This document shows, one piece after another, positions 42,050 to 53,605 of a stretch of 64,000 bases of DNA. The position numbers were made by a program, and so were the translations under genes. Each line of letters begins with the position of its first letter. The first letter of the stretch is position 1. Source of the stretch: Odontocerum albicorne (Eukaryota > Arthropoda > Insecta > Trichoptera > Odontoceridae); assembly GCA_949825065.1 (NCBI GenBank), contig OX463863.1, forward strand, positions 18,647,240 through 18,711,239, in the 5' to 3' direction. The notes beneath the pieces were generated by a model. The model had not been told where the DNA came from. It saw only the letters and a list, made by a program, of their open reading frames with translations, and did no database searches.

Positions 42050-45000
42050 TTGGGTAGTACATTCTCACATGATGGAAGAGTTGAGAGGGATACTTGGGTA
42101 GTATATTCTCGCATGGTGGAAGAGTTGAGAGTGATATTTGGGTAGTATATCCTCACATGATGGAAGAGTTGAGAGGGATACCTGGGTAATATATTCTCAC
42201 ATGATGGAAGAGTTGAGAGTGATATTTTGGTAGTATATTCTCACATGATGGAAGAGTTGAGAGTGATATTTTGGTAGTATATTCTCACATGATGGAAGAG
42301 TTGAGAGGGATACCTGGGTAGTATATTCTCACATGATGGAAGAGTTGAGAGTGATATTTTGGTAGTATATTCTCACATGATGGAAGAGTTGAGAGGGATA
42401 CCTGGGTAGTATATTCTCACATGATGGAAGAGTTGAGAGTGATATTTTGGTAGTATATTCTCACATGATGGAAGAGTTGAGAGGGATACCTGGGTAGTAT
42501 ATTCTCACATGATGGAAGAGTTGAGAGTGATATTTTGGTATTATATTCTCACATGATGGAAGAGTTGAGAGGGATACCTGGGTAGTATATTCTCACATGA
42601 TGGAAGAGTTGAGAGTGATATTTTGGTAGTATATTCTCACATGATGGAAGAGTTGAGAGGGATACCTGGGTAGTATATTCTCACATGATGGAAGAGTTGA
42701 GAGTGATATTTTGGTAGTATATTCTCACATGATGGAAGAGTTGAGAGGGATACCTGGGTAGTATATTCTCACATGATGGAAGAGTTGAGAGTGATATTTT
42801 GGTAGTATATTCTCACATGATGGAAGAGTTGAGAGGGATACCTGGGTAGTATATTCTCACATGATGGAAGAGTTGAGAGTGATATTTTGGTAGTATATTC
42901 TCACATGATGGAAGAGTTGAGAGGGATACCTGGGTAGTATATTCTCACATGATGGAAGAGTTGAGAGTGATATTTTGGTAGTATATTCTCACATGATGGA
43001 AGAGTTGAGAGTGATATTTTGGTAGTATATTCTCACATGATGGAAGAGTTGAGAGGGATACCTGGGTAGTATATTCTCACATGATGGAAGAGTTGAGAGT
43101 GATATTTTGGTAGTATATTCTCACATGATGGAAGAGTTGAGAGGGATACCTGGGTAGTATATTCTCACATGATGGAAGAGTTGAGAGTGATATTTTGGTA
43201 GTATATTCTCACATGATGGAAGAGTTGAGAGGGATACCTGGGTAGTATATTCTCACATGATGGAAGAGTTGAGAGGGATACCTGGGTAGTATATTCTCAC
43301 ATGATGGAAGAGTTGAGAGTGATATTTTGGTAGTATATTCTCACATGATGGAAGAGTTGAGAGGGATACTTGGGTAGTATATTCTCGCATGGTGGAAGAG
43401 TTGAGAGTGATATTTGGGTAGTATATCCTCACATGATGGAAGAGTTGAAAGGGATACCTGGGTAATATATTCTCACATGATGGAAGAGTTGAGAGTGATA
43501 TTTTGGTAGTATATTCTCACATGATGGAAGAGTTGAGAGGGATACCTGGGTAGTATATTCTCACATGATGGAAGAGTTGAGAGTGATATTTTGGTAGTAT
43601 ATTCTCACATGATGGAAGAGTTGAGAGTGATATTTTGGTAGTATATTCTCACATGATGGAAGAGTTGAGAGGGATACCTGGGTAGTATATTCTCACATGA
43701 TGGAAGAGTTGAGAGTGATATTTTGGTAGTATATTCTCACATGATGGAAGAGTTGAGAGGGATACCTGGGTAGTATATTCTCACATGATGGAAGAGTTGA
43801 GAGTGATATTTTGGTAGTATATTCTCACATGATGGAAGAGTTGAGAGGGATACCTGGGTAGTATATTCTCACATGATGGAAGAGTTGAGAGTGATATTTT
43901 GGTAGTATATTCTCACATGATGGAAGAGTTGAGAGGGATACTTGGGTAATATATTCTCACATGATGGAAGAGTTGAGAGTGATATTTTGGTAGTATATTC
44001 TCACATGATGGAAGAGTTGAGAGGGATACCTGGGTAGTATATTCTCACATGATGGAAGAGTTGAGAGTGATATTTTGGTAGTATATTCTCACATGATGGA
44101 AGAGTTGAGAGGGATACCTGGGTAGTATATTCTCACATGATGGAAGAGTTGAGAGTGATATTTTGGTAGTATATTCTCACATGATGGAAGAGTTGAGAGG
44201 GATACCTGGGTAGTATATTCTCACATGATGGAAGAGTTGAGAGTGATATTTTGGTAGTATATTCTCACATGATGGAAGAGTTGAGAGGGATACCTGGGTA
44301 GTATATTCTCACATGATGGAAGAGTTGAGAGTGATATTTTGGTAGTATATTCTCACATGATGGAAGAGTTGAGAGGGATACCTGGGTAGTATATTCTCAC
44401 ATGATGGAAGAGTTGAGAGTGATATTTTGGTAGTATATTCTCACATGATGGAAGAGTTGAGAGGGATACCTGGGTAGTATATTCTCACATGATGGAAGAG
44501 TTGAGAGTGATATTTTGGTAGTATATTCTCACATGATGGAAGAGTTGAGAGGGATACCTGGGTAGTATATTCTCACATGATGGAAGAGTTGAGAGTGATA
44601 TTTTGGTAGTATATTCTCACATGATGGAAGAGTTGAGAGGGATACCTGGGTAGTATATTCTCACATGATGGAAGAGTTGAGAGTGATATTTTGGTAGTAT
44701 ATTCTCACATGATGGAAGAGTTGAGAGGGATACCTGGGTAGTATATTCTCACATGATGGAAGAGTTGAGAGTGATATTTTGGTAGTATATTCTCACATGA
44801 TGGAAGAGTTGAGAGGGATACCTGGGTAGTATATTCTCACATGATGGAAGAGTTGAGAGTGATATTTTGGTAGTATATTCTCACATGATGGAAGAGTTGA
44901 GAGGGATACCTGGGTAGTATATTCTCACATGATGGAAGAGTTGAGAGTGATATTTTGGTAGTATATTCTCACATGATGGAAGAGTTGAGAGGGATACCTG

Positions 45001-46675
45001 GGTAGTATATTCTCACATGATGGAAGAGTTGAGAGTGATATTTTGGTAGTATATTCTCACATGATGGAAGAGTTGAGAGGGATACTTGGGTAATATATTC
45101 TCACATGATGGAAGAGTTGAGAGTGATATTTTGGTAGTATATTCTCACATGATGGAAGAGTTGAGAGGGATACCTGGGTAGTATATTCTCACATGATGGA
45201 AGAGTTGAGAGTGATATTTTGGTAGTATATTCTCACATGATGGAAGAGTTGAGAGGGATACCTGGGTAGTATATTCTCACATGATGGAAGAGTTGAGAGT
45301 GATATTTTGGTAGTATATTCTCACATGATGGAAGAGTTGAGAGGGATACCTGGGTAGTATATTCTCACATGATGGAAGAGTTGAGAGTGATATTTTGGTA
45401 GTATATTCTCACATGATGGAAGAGTTGAGAGGGATACCTGGGTAGTATATTCTCACATGATGGAAGAGTTGAGAGTGATATTTTGGTAGTATATTCTCAC
45501 ATGATGGAAGAGTTGAGAGGGATACCTGGGTAGTATATTCTCACATGATGGAAGAGTTGAGAGTGATATTTTGGTAGTATATTCTCACATGATGGAAGAG
45601 TTGAGAGGGATACCTGGGTAGTATATTCTCACATGATGGAAGAGTTGAGAGTGATATTTTGGTAGTATATTCTCACATGATGGAAGAGTTGAGAGGGATA
45701 CCTGGGTAGTATATTCTCACATGATGGAAGAGTTGAGAGTGATATTTTGGTAGTATATTCTCACATGATGGAAGAGTTGAGAGGGATACCTGGGTAGTAT
45801 ATTCTCACATGATGGAAGAGTTGAGAGTGATATTTTGGTAGTATATTCTCACATGATGGAAGAGTTGAGAGGGATACCTGGGTAGTATATTCTCACATGA
45901 TGGAAGAGTTGAGAGTGATATTTTGGTAGTATATTCTCACATGATGGAAGAGTTGAGAGGGATACCTGGGTAGTATATTCTCACATGATGGAAGAGTTGA
46001 GAGTGATATTTTGGTAGTATATTCTCACATGATGGAAGAGTTGAGAGGGATACTTGGGTAGTATATTCTCACATGATGGAAGAATTGAGAGGGATATTTG
46101 GGTAGTATATTTTATCATGATAAAAGAGTTGAGAGGGATACTTGGGTAGTATATTCTCACATGATGGAAGAGTTGAGAGGGATACTTGGGTAGTATATTC
46201 TCACATGATGGAAGAATTGAGAGTGATATTTGGGTAGTATATTTTATCATGATAAAAGAGTTGAGAGGGATACTTGGGTAGTATATTCTCACATGATGGA
46301 AGAATTGAGAGGGATATTTGGGTAGTATATTTTATCATGATAAAAGAGTTGAGAGGGATACTTGGGTAGTATATTCTCACATGATGGAAGAATTGAGAGG
46401 GATATTTGGGTAGTATATTTTATCATGATAAAAGAGTTGAGAGGGATACTTGGGTAGTATATTCTCACATGATGGAAGAGTTGAGAGGGATACTTGGGTA
46501 GTATATTCTCACATGATGGAAGAATTGAGAGGGATATTTGGGTAGTATATTTTATCATGATAAAAGAGTTGAGAGGGATACTTGGGTAGTATATTCTCAC
46601 ATGATGGAAGAGTTGAGAGGGATACTTGGGTAGTATATTCTCAGATGATGGAAGAGATGAGAGGGATATCGAACG
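42050..46675 (+). repeat. 44/88-bp satellite array, about 105 monomers
   Basis: Two 44-bp monomers alternate: GATACCTGGGTAGTATATTC, then TCACATGATGGAAGAGTTGA, GAGG; and GATATTTTGGTAGTATATTC, then the same body, GAGT. The working period is therefore 88 bp over most of the array. A third variant with TTTTATCATGATAAAAGAG appears only from about 46090, and GATACTTGGG forms mark both edges. A block with the edge variants (GCATGGTGG, ATCCTCAC) recurs near 43390-43450, showing that an edge segment was moved inside. The array lies in intron 1 of gene 3. Confidence 0.98.
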
Positions 46676-47289
46676 GTGTGTAGCGATAGGAAACAAAGTC
46701 AATGATGCACAAAAAAATACTCGAACCGGACAGTACTAGTCCAAGGTTTGGTTTACATCAGCTGTATCAGACAGATGTCTGCGTCACATAGATGAGTGAA
46801 TTTGATTTATTACTTCTGAAATTGTTCAGAAATTATTATTGTATATTGTCATGTATCATCTGTGTTTGATCTGTATACCTGTGCATATTGTAACAAAATG
46901 TCCCTTATGCGTGGACTTCACAAGTAATCACTATAGATGATCGGACACCCCCTACGAGCGGATAGCGTGTGGTATGCATGGCGCTTACAAGCCGTGACAG
47001 CATACACGGTCGAATCAAGGGGCTTACGATAAACGATGGACTGCACATAAGGAACGGAAAAATTATATTCTTATCTTCTTGAACATTCACTGTGTTTTGT
47101 ATTTCGACAAAATTCTTCGTGACAAAAACGAAAATGCAAGAAGCAAACCGGGATCTCCGAGGATTGATCAGTTGCCATTCACCTATTTTACAGTCTTTGT
47201 ACAGGTGCTGTACACCAGCGGACATATCTTAAATTTCATTATTTTAGAATGATTTTAACACATACATTAAACAGCATCGTAAAACAATA
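46676..47289. other. No recognisable feature
   Basis: The plus and minus strands hold short open stretches only (for example 46905-47225 minus), without a family match. Confidence 0.4.
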
Positions 47290-47920
47290 TTAACCTTTCC
47301 TTCCCTGTGTTGGGTATCTTCTACACGTTGCTTCTAATAACCATCAATATCTCTATAAATATAATAAATACAAGGTTAAGATTTTAGGTATTCCTCCATA
47401 ATATATTTACGCATTGATTTAAAAAATAATATTAATAATAATCAGAATTTATCGACTACATCGTGGATATTTTGTGAAGATATCGGAAATAAATTCGCAT
47501 TTAAACGCTGTGAGTGCCTCGACCTTGTGTCTTGACGATAGGTGAATAGTATGCGGGAAGCGCGACACTATATTCGCATCTCACTCTTGCATACTCCCCT
47601 GAATTGCGAGGAGCTGAATTGTCGCAAGCATAAGCGTAAGCGCCGGGGTATGCAACTGACGTTCCGCGCCACAGTAGCTTCTAGGCTTGCAAATAGGTTA
47701 GACGTACGCCCGTTCCGTGAGCGTTGCCAGATGGTTTTTTAATGTTTTCAGCAAATAAATCTCAATTATTATAATTTTTAACTTCAATTATAATTCATTA
47801 AGGGGATTATCTATGAATGTTCTTATTTTTCCGATTTAAAATCGCTAATTTTTGATCGCGTACTCACTACCCAACACCGGAGCACGCGTTTCAAATTTAT
47901 CACCGTAAGGGAAGGGTTAA
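47290..47920. mobile_element. TTAA-flanked MITE, copy 1 (relative of 51268-51876)
   Basis: It starts TTAACCTTTCCTTCCCTGTG and ends, inverted, TTAACCCTTCCCTTACGGTG. Its middle shares ATTTTCACAAAATAT/ATATTTTGTGAAGAT and GGAGGAATAC-type words with the inverted element at 51268-51876. Non-coding, piggyBac-type borders. Confidence 0.78.
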
Positions 47921-47970
47921 AAGGATAGTTATTTAAAAAAAATCAAACAATATAGGTTGATTAAGCGTAC

Positions 47971-48173
47971 ATGGGTCTGTGGGATTTTTGTCAACATATC
48001 TTGAATCTTCGCTGGTATCTCCTTCACACTCCTGCTTAATATCCGCCTCGTGTATACTCATATCATACTCTGTGAACTCTGCTGATGTATCTCCATCTTC
48101 TACCTTTTCTTCCTTCACCACTACTTCTGCATATTTTATGTGTAACTGAGGATCCATCCTCTCCCTCTGTGAC
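47971..48173 (-). CDS. Zinc-finger gene 3, type A leader exon
   Basis: The acceptor is GTTGCAG before 48173, the ATG is at 48157 and the coding part to 47971 is 187 nt, phase 1. It encodes MDPQLHIKYAEVVVKEEKVE, then DGDTSAEFTEYDMSIHEADI and KQECEGDTSEDSRYVDKN. VKEE and IKQE are intact. The donor reads CCCAT/GTACGC, weaker than the GTAAGC of the other A exons, so efficient splicing is less certain. It joins in frame to the B exon at 41565. The MITE at 47290-47920 lies 50 bases downstream of its donor and another begins 27 bases upstream of its acceptor. Confidence 0.65.
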
Positions 48174-48200
48174 CTGCAACCATTCACAACATATTAACAT

Positions 48201-48850
48201 TTAATGGGGTAGTCTACTCTAGAAATTTGAAAAAATGTTTTTTTCTTGCACATTCTTAAAGTTTAGACCTTTAAGAATATGTTCTCAAACGGAAATTTTA
48301 AAATTCTCGAATGACTCGGACAATAATCTCAAAACTTTAAACGCGTTTTTCTCGAAACTACTTTTTTCGACCTGGTCGACATAAAATCTCGAGTTCTATC
48401 CAACCGATTGCCTTCAAATTTGGTATGAAACTTGGATAAATGGTTTTATATCGTCTCTACCTTGGAAAATTCAAAACTATCATCTTACTATTTTAAAAAA
48501 ATTTAAAAAAGGGCCAAAAAGTTGAAATCTTTTCAGACAGCTGCCGTTTTACGTTTTTTTTCTCTTTGGTACCAACTATAACGACATTATTCCTTATCAA
48601 GAAACTGTGTATGATTTTTGTTTCAGATTTACGAAAGGGCTCCAATCATGTCGACAACCTCGCCACCCTTATTTTTTTTTTACAAGATATAACAGCTGAT
48701 AACATCTTGAATTTTTTATTTTATTTTCAAAAAATTTTTGGTACATTCTCAAATCATCAATAAACAAACTGGAAAAATGCATAAGAATTTTTTTTTATTA
48801 AATCTGAAATAACGCCCGAAATTCACGCCTCTAGAGTAGAATACCCCCTT
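48201..48850. mobile_element. ~650-bp MITE, right end tandemly amplified
   Basis: The left end reads TTAATGGGGTAGTCTACTCT then AGA. The right end, inverted, reads TTAAGGGGGTATTCTACTCT then AGA. TTAA lies at both borders. The interior is non-coding with TTTCTCGAAACTAC and CGACCTGGTCGAC words. The right terminus runs directly into the 35-bp array. Confidence 0.8.
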
Positions 48851-49015
48851 AATGTGGACACACCTCTAGAGTAGAATACCCCCTTAATGTGGCCACACCT
48901 CTAGAGTAGAATACCCCCTTAATTAATGTGGACACGCCTCTAGAGTAGAATACCCCCTTAATGTGGGCACACCTCTAGAGTAGAATACCCCCTTAATGTG
49001 GAGAATACCCCCCCG
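48825..49015 (+). repeat. 35-bp array made of MITE termini
   Basis: Five copies of CCTCTAGAGTAGAATACCCC, CTTAATGTGGACACA are arranged head to tail. Each contains the MITE right terminus plus the TTAA and a short flank, so the array looks like repeated duplication of one transposon end. Confidence 0.92.
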
Positions 49016-49284
49016 CGTTTCCTTTATTTTGTAATCTGGAATTTTTATTTACAAATAAAAGTGATGTTCGTGTATTTTTTATTGTTAGTTTTATGACCTT
49101 GATTTTGATGCTCCGCAATTTTTTCTTATAATCAAAAGTCCTCCGTGATTTCGAAAAGGTGGTAAAAGTACCACCACAGCAGACTCTCAGTAGACTCTTG
49201 ATTATATTGACCGGGCTGCCGATTAACTAGGGTAGTAAGAATTCCGAAAGTTTGTTATACCAAATTGAAACATTATTTAATAAT

Positions 49285-49645
49285 ACTCATTGAAATATAG
49301 TAGTCATTGAAATATAATAGTCAATGAGATATAAAAGTCATTGAAATATAGTAGTCATTGAAATATATTAGTCATTGAAATATAATAGTCATTGAGATAA
49401 AAGTCATTGAAATATAGTAGTCATTGAAATATAATAGTCATTGAAATATAATATTCATTGAAATATAGCAGTCATTGAAATATAATAGTCATTGAAATAT
49501 AATAGTCATTGAAATATAATATTCATTGAAATATAGTAGTCATTGAAATATAGTAGTCATTGAAATATAATAGTCATTGAAATATAATAGTCATTGAAAT
49601 ATAATAGTAATTTGAAATATAATAGTTAATAGTTATTGACCAGAA
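49285..49645 (+). repeat. 17-bp minisatellite, about 20 copies
   Basis: The unit is TCATTGAAATATAATAG, with TAGTAG, TATTCA and shortened variants. The period is mostly 17. Confidence 0.95.
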
Positions 49646-50034
49646 ATCCTGGTCCATGATGTTGTAATTTTTTATTTACGCGCATTTAGATTTAGTATTT
49701 AAATGCAGAATGAAGTGCGCAATACGCTTTACTTATTATTGACTATTTTTATTGTTTGTATTTGTTTTTTTTTTGTCATTTTTTATTTCCGTGTCACACA
49801 GCAGTCCCGTCGTAGTAAGGTTTCGTAGTCAAGGATCTCCTTGCAATTTCAACGTCAATTCAGTTAAAAAGCAAAGCTGTGCCATAGAGATTTCAGTGAG
49901 TCGTTACAAACCAGCAAACTCACCAGCCGAACCGAACGGCTGAACTGGATCCCATATGGGGGGACACGCCCGGGTGAGATGATCGGAGTACGCTCCACTT
50001 TAATTAAAATATCAATTTTTATAAAAAATTTACT
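49646..50034. other. Unassigned, includes ~110-bp repeat at 49800-49905
   Basis: Apart from the repeat shared with 39175-39295 nothing is recognised. Confidence 0.4.
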
Positions 50035-50590
50035 TATACTCAAGAAAATGTAGCATGGTCCCTGTGACGTTTGAAATGTTATGTCTGAAAGGGATGGGGT
50101 AAAATCGTTTTTATTACAAATCGAATCGTTTTTTATATAATAAATCGAAAAATTGTTTTTTTCTATACTGACGTTTTAATTCCTAATTTTCATTATACTG
50201 ACTTTCTAATGTATTGTATGATTTGTATCTATCTTTAAATAGACCAAGATCCGAACATTTCAATTTGGGGTATGAAAAAATCGAAAATCCAATAATCGTA
50301 TACCCCATCCCTAGTCAATGCAGACTAACGTAGTGACTTGACGAACGTCACCAAATGTTATTTGATTTTAACAAACTGCCACATTTTTGCTAATTTGTAA
50401 CAAGATGTATTAATTTGTCATTATTGTTAGTTTTACGTAATGTATTTACCTAAATAACTTGCTATTTATTAGAATCGAGGCTTATATTAAAGTTGATAAA
50501 ATAATTAAAATTACTGAACGTCGTTACAAGGTTGTATTGGGGCAAATTTGTAAAACGTCACAGGGACCATGCTACATTTTCTTTAGTATA
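50035..50590 (+). mobile_element. 556-bp non-coding element with long inverted termini
   Basis: The two ends are reverse complements over about 38 bases: TATACTCAAGAAAATGTAGC then ATGGTCCCTGTGACGTTT. The interior is non-coding. Two further copies occur at 20975-21545 (inverted) and 5486-5800 (truncated). The superfamily is undetermined because no target duplication is obvious. The long termini and small size fit a MITE. Confidence 0.88.
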
Positions 50591-51267
50591 GTCAAATTTG
50601 GACTATCCCATTTATTTAACTTTAGTGTACAATTACTAGTTTCGTATAAAGTTAATTTGTGTACCAAAGCTTTTGTGCTTCTGATGAAAAGGTGATTATT
50701 ACCCCTGCACACCTACTGTCTAAAACAGTTGAGACAATAATACGATTGTTAATCACAAAATGTCACAATCACAAGCAGCGCACACTGATACAGGCAATTA
50801 CAGTGAAACTGTTAGGACAAACCACTAAATTAATGACCATAACAACTTGCACAAACAGGAAAAAGAAGAAACATAGAAACAAAAGAATCTCGCGACAGAT
50901 ACCTTATTATATAGCGATGTCGAGCAAGAAAGCCAATTAATAATCTGAGAAACTGCACCCGAATCGCCCTTGACACGGAGATAATACGGGGCAATATAAA
51001 GTTTCCTTATTTTCAGCCCAATATTCCGGATTCAGGCACAATTATAGCCTTTTAACTGACGATATCTTAAAGACAATCGAAGCCATTTGTCAAGTGTCCA
51101 TACTTGATTGTTTTACGACAAAATTCCATAGAAGCAAAATGTTTACTGCTTAGAAATATGTTAGCAATATTCTAAATCATAGATTACGCGGGAGTTTAAA
51201 TTGCGTACCTAATTTTATATCAGGTCTAAAAAATATAATATATAAAATGTAATATTATTACGTTTCA
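50591..51267. other. No recognisable feature
   Basis: Short open stretches only, no family resemblance. 51220-51260 is AT-rich. Confidence 0.4.
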
Positions 51268-51876
51268 TTAACCTTTCCCTTACTGTGCCAAAATAATCCT
51301 TGCGCTCCGGAGCTGTGTATTCAATACACATGTAAAAATAAGCAATTTTAAATCGGAAAAATAACAATATTCGTAATCAACCGCTTAAATTAATTAAATT
51401 TGAAGTCAAAAGTGATAATAATTGAAATTTATTTGCTAAAAACATGAGTAAAACATCGGCCGACGTCCACAAAACAAGTGAGACGACGAACTCGAACGAA
51501 AGCCGGCTGGCTACTAAACGAGAGAAGCGACCGAAGTGAGATTTTATTTTTTGCGTTCCCATATACCAAAGTAGTGAGAGTGAGATGTGAATAGTTTCGC
51601 TTCCTCCCCCATGCGGATTTTTATAATGAATATACATACGTCACACACTGGCACACGTTCGATTGTGTCGGTGAATTTATTCCAGATTTTCACAAAATAT
51701 CTCTGATGTGGCCGATAAGTGCTAATTATTATTTATATTATTTATTCATTCAATGTGTAAATGTATTACGGAGGAATAACTAAAATCTGAACCCAGTATT
51801 TATTATATTTATAGAGATATTAAAGTTTTTAGAAGCAATGTGTACTAGTTACACATTACAGGACAGAAAGGGTTAA
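51268..51876. mobile_element. TTAA-flanked MITE, copy 2
   Basis: It starts TTAACCTTTCCCTTACTGTG and ends, inverted, TTAACCCTTTCTGTCC. It is oriented opposite to the copy at 47290-47920, with matching inner words (GCTCCGG, GGAGGAATA, AGATATTA). Non-coding. Confidence 0.75.
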
Positions 51877-51974
51877 TGACAATAGCATGTCGCAGCCATT
51901 ATTGCTTGACTTAAAATATTTAAAAAAATCGTAGAGATTGTTTAATTTGCGATTAGTACAAAAAATCGGTGAGG

Positions 51975-52335
51975 TGTGGAATTTAGTTGCAAATTCACAC
52001 CGAATACATGTTTATTTTATTTATTTTTTCAATACAGGCATAACCCTATTACATTGAAAACTGGAAAAATTGTTAACATTAAAAAATATATAAATACATG
52101 CATACATATACACATATATTTGAAGTCACTTAAATACGTTAATGAGTGCTTTCTAATGTCCCCAATCTAAGAAGAAAAATTTCTTTTGATTTTGGTAATG
52201 AAATATATCAATTTACGAAGCAGTCCCGTTTAAAAAAATTAAGGCCCTTCCATTAGGCTTAATGGCTGGAAGACCCGTTCTTGCGTACGTGATTGAGAAC
52301 AATTCTTGCCGGCGCAGTCTAGCGTAATTGTGCTC
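51975..52335 (-). pseudogene. LINE 3' end, copy 2
   Basis: The stretch matches 40740-41080 (TTTATTTTTTCAATACA, GAGTGCTTTCTAA, GAAGCAGTCCCGTT, GGCTGGAAGACCCGTTCTTG, TGCCGGCGCAGTCTAG) in the same orientation. It covers only the 3' region and the last codons and has several indels. Confidence 0.7.
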
Positions 52336-52432
52336 TGACCATCCCGTCAACTAGATAAAGGGAGTAGTCACTGCAGTGATCTTACTCAAAAAGTATCTTT
52401 TTATGGTATGTAAAGTCGTCAATTGAGTAAAT

Positions 52433-52492
52433 TGACATTGGCGTATACTCCTTCATATATTCGCGGCCATTATTCAAGAAGAAGAAGAAGAT
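52433..52492 (+). repeat. ~62-bp dispersed repeat unit
   Basis: TTGACATTGGCGTATACTCC and CGGCCATTATTCAAGAAGAA form one unit. A second half-unit (CACTTGACACTGC) at 52540 abuts the Tigger-like terminus. Confidence 0.8.
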
Positions 52493-52558
52493 TAAATCTA
52501 TGAGCTGTCAATCGAGATATTTGGATTGACATACTCCACCACTTGACACTGCTGTGCA

Positions 52559-53272
52559 CAGTAAACCCTCGATTACGCCCTGTTAATTTAACCACTCGTA
52601 AACAATGTTCGATGCATGATTAGCACGTGATCACACAGCACATCGCGCGCGGTGATTTGTTCTATTGTCGCGTGGCGTGACTTTCTGCAGCAGGTGTATA
52701 GAGAACGCACTTAGTTTTAACGCGTGCTGGTGAATGTTTCATTTTAAAATGTGCAGTTAATAATTTTATCGTTATGTATAACACATTTGTCGTTAAATAT
52801 AACACATTTTAAAATATGAATAAACGGAGAAGAGTTAATTTAACGCTTATTGAAAAATTAGAAGTCATACAAAAGTTGGAATCGGGAGTGCCCGTGTCTC
52901 GTTTATGTGATCAATACGCTATAAAAAAGCAAACTGTATCGGACATTAAAAAGAATAAAAACAAAATAAAAGATTTTGCGTCAATATGTGAAGTAGGGGC
53001 AAACACCAATACCAGAAAACACATGAAAAAGGCACATGAAACTTCGGTTGATAAAGCATTGTTAATGTGGTACGCGCAACAACGTAGTTCTGGGGTTCAC
53101 GTTCGGGCATTTGAACTCAAATCTGCAGCAAATGAATTAGCAAATCAAATGAACACACCGTTCAAAGCAAGTGATGGATGGCTTTGGCGCTTTCGTAAAA
53201 GGCACGGAATTATGAATAAATTAAGTTACGGCGAAGCTTCAAGCGCTTGTTTATTACAGTCTCAAAACTATG
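52559..53272 (+). CDS. Tigger/jerky-like CENP-B domain exon
   Basis: From the ATG at 52816 the frame encodes 152 residues. An N-terminal CENP-B-type helix-turn-helix reads RRVNLTLIEKLEVIQKLESG and VPVSRLCDQYAIKKQTVSDI. A second HTH_CenpB region follows, with DKALLMWYAQQRSSGVHVRA and DGWLWRFRKRHGIMNKLSYG. It stops being coding at TATG/GTGAGT (donor at 53273), so this is a first exon. CAGTAAACCCTCGATTACG at 52559 resembles a Tigger/pogo terminus. The DDE catalytic part is not found downstream, where tandem repeats begin at 53299. It could be a truncated Tigger element or the first exon of a domesticated jerky-like gene. The frame is intact. Confidence 0.75.
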
Positions 53273-53298
53273 GTGAGTATATACACAATAATATCATC

Positions 53299-53605
53299 AC
53301 TTGACACTGGCGTAGACTCCTTCATATATTGGAGTTCACGGCCATTATTCAAGAAGAAGATCCTATGAAGTGGACATCACTTGACACTGGCGTAGACTCC
53401 TTCATATATTGGAGTTCACGGCCATTATTCAAGAAGAAGATCCTATGAAGTGGACATCACTTGTCACAGGCGTATACCGCTTCGTATATAGGAGTTCACG
53501 GCCATTATTCAAGAAGAAGATCCTATGAAGTGGACATCACTTGTCACAGGCGTAGACTCCTTCATATATTGGAGTTCACGGCCATTATTCAAAAAGAAGA
53601 TGCAT
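53299..53605 (+). repeat. 80-bp tandem array containing the dispersed repeat
   Basis: Four units at exactly 80 bp (starts near 53299, 53379, 53459, 53539) consist of the ~62-bp repeat plus ATCCTATGAAGTGGACAT. The third and fourth share TTGTCACAGG. This is the only strictly tandem version of the family in the window. Confidence 0.93.

Noticed and set aside
45981..46702. Minus-strand frames in the 44-bp satellite
   Set aside because: They are satellite sequence read by chance; no start context, splice site or domain.
47542..47742. 66-codon plus-strand frame with a basic stretch
   Set aside because: It is inside a TTAA-bounded MITE, and its relative at 51268-51876 does not conserve the frame.
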